Source: a virus
Strand: one strand, 5' to 3'
DNA length: 30,299 bases
IMG/VR virus record: IMGVR_UViG_3300022821_000923
Span: 1 to 30,299 of that record
The position numbers and the translations under genes are program-made. The notes under the pieces are model-generated. The model did not search any database. It saw only the letters and a list, made by a program, of their open reading frames with translations, and was not told the origin of the DNA. Positions 29,693-30,299 of the stretch are shown here, piece after piece (the stretch's first letter is position 1; every line of letters starts with the position of its first letter).

Positions 29693-30232
29693 ATGAGAGA
29701 AGTAAAACTAAACGATAGGGAAAAGAAAGCGCTCAGGTTAGTAATTCAAATGGCAGAGAAAGGTACGGGTGGGCAATTTACTTGGAGCGATGAAGTAGTA
29801 TTAGAGTCATACAAGGTAGAGATGACAAAAGCTCAGATGAGTGGATACTTAGCGATGCTGCAGAGGAAAGGTCTTATAACAATCTATCCTAAGGATAAAA
29901 ATAGTGATTCGCCAGGAGGTCAAATAGGCGTAGGTCGCTTAGGTGATATGGAAAACTTAGATTCAGTGAAGAAGTATTTATTTACTACTCATCGCAGTGG
30001 AGACATCACATGGGTGAACTCATACGAGGGGGAGAAAGAAATAGCACGACTGGATGCGAGACAGGGGAACATAAACGTACTGGTAGAAAACTTTATGCAG
30101 ATGAACATTGGAAGAGAGGGATGGAATGAGGTAGCGTTAAAGGAGAAGATAGAAGAACTGAGGGAAAGCTATGCGGACGAGAAAAAATACACGGACATGA
30201 AACTTTCGAACATGGTGTTGATAAACTGCTAA
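29693..30232 (+). CDS. Putative winged-helix DNA-binding protein
   Basis: A 179-residue protein, first gene of the unit driven by the promoter at 29610, with AAGGGAGG upstream. The N-terminal 70 residues have a winged-helix look: LNDREKKALRLVIQMAEKG, then VEMTKAQMSGYLAMLQRKGL followed by the wing-like ITIYPKD. The C-terminal part is charged and helical (LKEKIEELRESYADEKKY). It could regulate the switch between early and late genes, perhaps by binding the palindrome near its own promoter. Both are inference. It is not a recognised family, and there is no catalytic motif. Confidence 0.6.
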   Translation: MREVKLNDREKKALRLVIQMAEKGTGGQFTWSDEVVLESYKVEMTKAQMSGYLAMLQRKGLITIYPKDKNSDSPGGQIGVGRLGDMENLDSVKKYLFTTHRSGDITWVNSYEGEKEIARLDARQGNINVLVENFMQMNIGREGWNEVALKEKIEELRESYADEKKYTDMKLSNMVLINC

Positions 30233-30245
30233 GGAAAACTAAACT

Positions 30246-30267
30246 GTGGGGGTGTAATAGCCCCCAC
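30246..30267 (+). terminator. Hairpin like the one after the capsid gene (no T run)
   Basis: GTGGGGG and CCCCCAC pair over 7 bases around the loop TGTAATAG. Stem and first loop bases match the hairpin at 12348-12375. There is no T run. It lies between the winged-helix gene and the next ribosome site. Confidence 0.5.
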
Positions 30268-30288
30268 GCTAACAAGGAGGGCTGCAAG

Positions 30289-30299
30289 ATGGTAACAAT
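30289..30299 (+). CDS. Start of next gene (cut by window end)
   Basis: An ATG after AAGGAGGGCTGCAAG, a strong ribosome site at good spacing, followed by the codons for Met-Val-Thr before the window ends. Only the start is visible, so no product can be given. Confidence 0.5.

Noticed and set aside
1-30299. tRNA genes, CRISPR arrays, IS elements and attachment sites
   Set aside because: Nothing with cloverleaf pattern, regular spaced repeats, transposase or att-like repeats was seen by eye; a dedicated tRNA or repeat scan was not possible.

Overview
The window is part of a tailed double-stranded DNA phage (Caudoviricetes), or a prophage of one. It covers packaging, head and tail genes and the start of a following transcription unit. 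A tape-measure gene, a programmed-frameshift tail chaperone pair and a tip protein J point to a long non-contractile (siphovirus-type) tail. No sheath, baseplate wedge, integrase, tRNA or CRISPR array was seen. Almost all genes lie on the plus strand. They are tightly packed, with ATGA or TAATG stop/start overlaps and strong AGGAGG-type ribosome sites. Arg is mostly AGA/AGG and Ile often ATA. A textbook sigma70-type promoter near 29.6 kb argues for a bacterial host. An orphan NrdD-like glycyl-radical peptide and a B12-binding-type radical SAM enzyme hint at an anaerobic host, but the host cannot be named from this sequence.

Layout. (1) 1-6.0 kb: GpA-type large terminase, a run of small genes (one NrdD-like, one with two zinc ribbons), then a giant portal protein fused to a MuF-like head morphogenesis domain and a C-terminal zinc ribbon. 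(2) 6.0-9.35 kb: an out-of-place cassette with a coiled-coil/membrane protein, a beta-helix/LamG fibre-like protein, and a secreted transglutaminase-like protein fused in frame to a DUF1617-like protein. (3) 9.35-14.8 kb: Mu-I-like prohead protease with a nested scaffold, decoration protein, major capsid protein, FmdB-like zinc ribbon, a second zinc-ribbon protein, head-tail connector, Mu gpG-like protein and tail terminator. (4) 14.87-19.67 kb: a translationally coupled cassette of three glycosyltransferases (GT4, GT4, GT9-like) and a radical SAM protein, inserted between tail terminator and tail tube. (5) 19.68-29.5 kb: tail tube, chaperone pair with a -1 slippery heptamer, tape measure, and a distal-tail block in gene-transfer-agent-like order (DUF2460, DUF2163/BR0599, NlpC/P60-like, J), then a small beta-rich protein and two small lysis-region-type genes, closed by a strong terminator. 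(6) 29.6 kb to the end: promoter with an overlapping palindrome, a putative winged-helix gene and the first codons of another gene.

The most striking unlisted signal is the tripeptide Ser-Gly-Asp. I counted 25 copies in the decoration, connector, tail tube, distal tail, hub, tip and fibre proteins, written with all six Ser codons, and none in the terminase, portal, major capsid, tape measure or sugar enzymes. Together with the glycosyltransferase/radical SAM cassette inside the virion operon, this suggests a testable hypothesis: a phage-encoded system that glycosylates its own virion surface at an SGD-type site. A purely structural (beta-turn) explanation remains possible.
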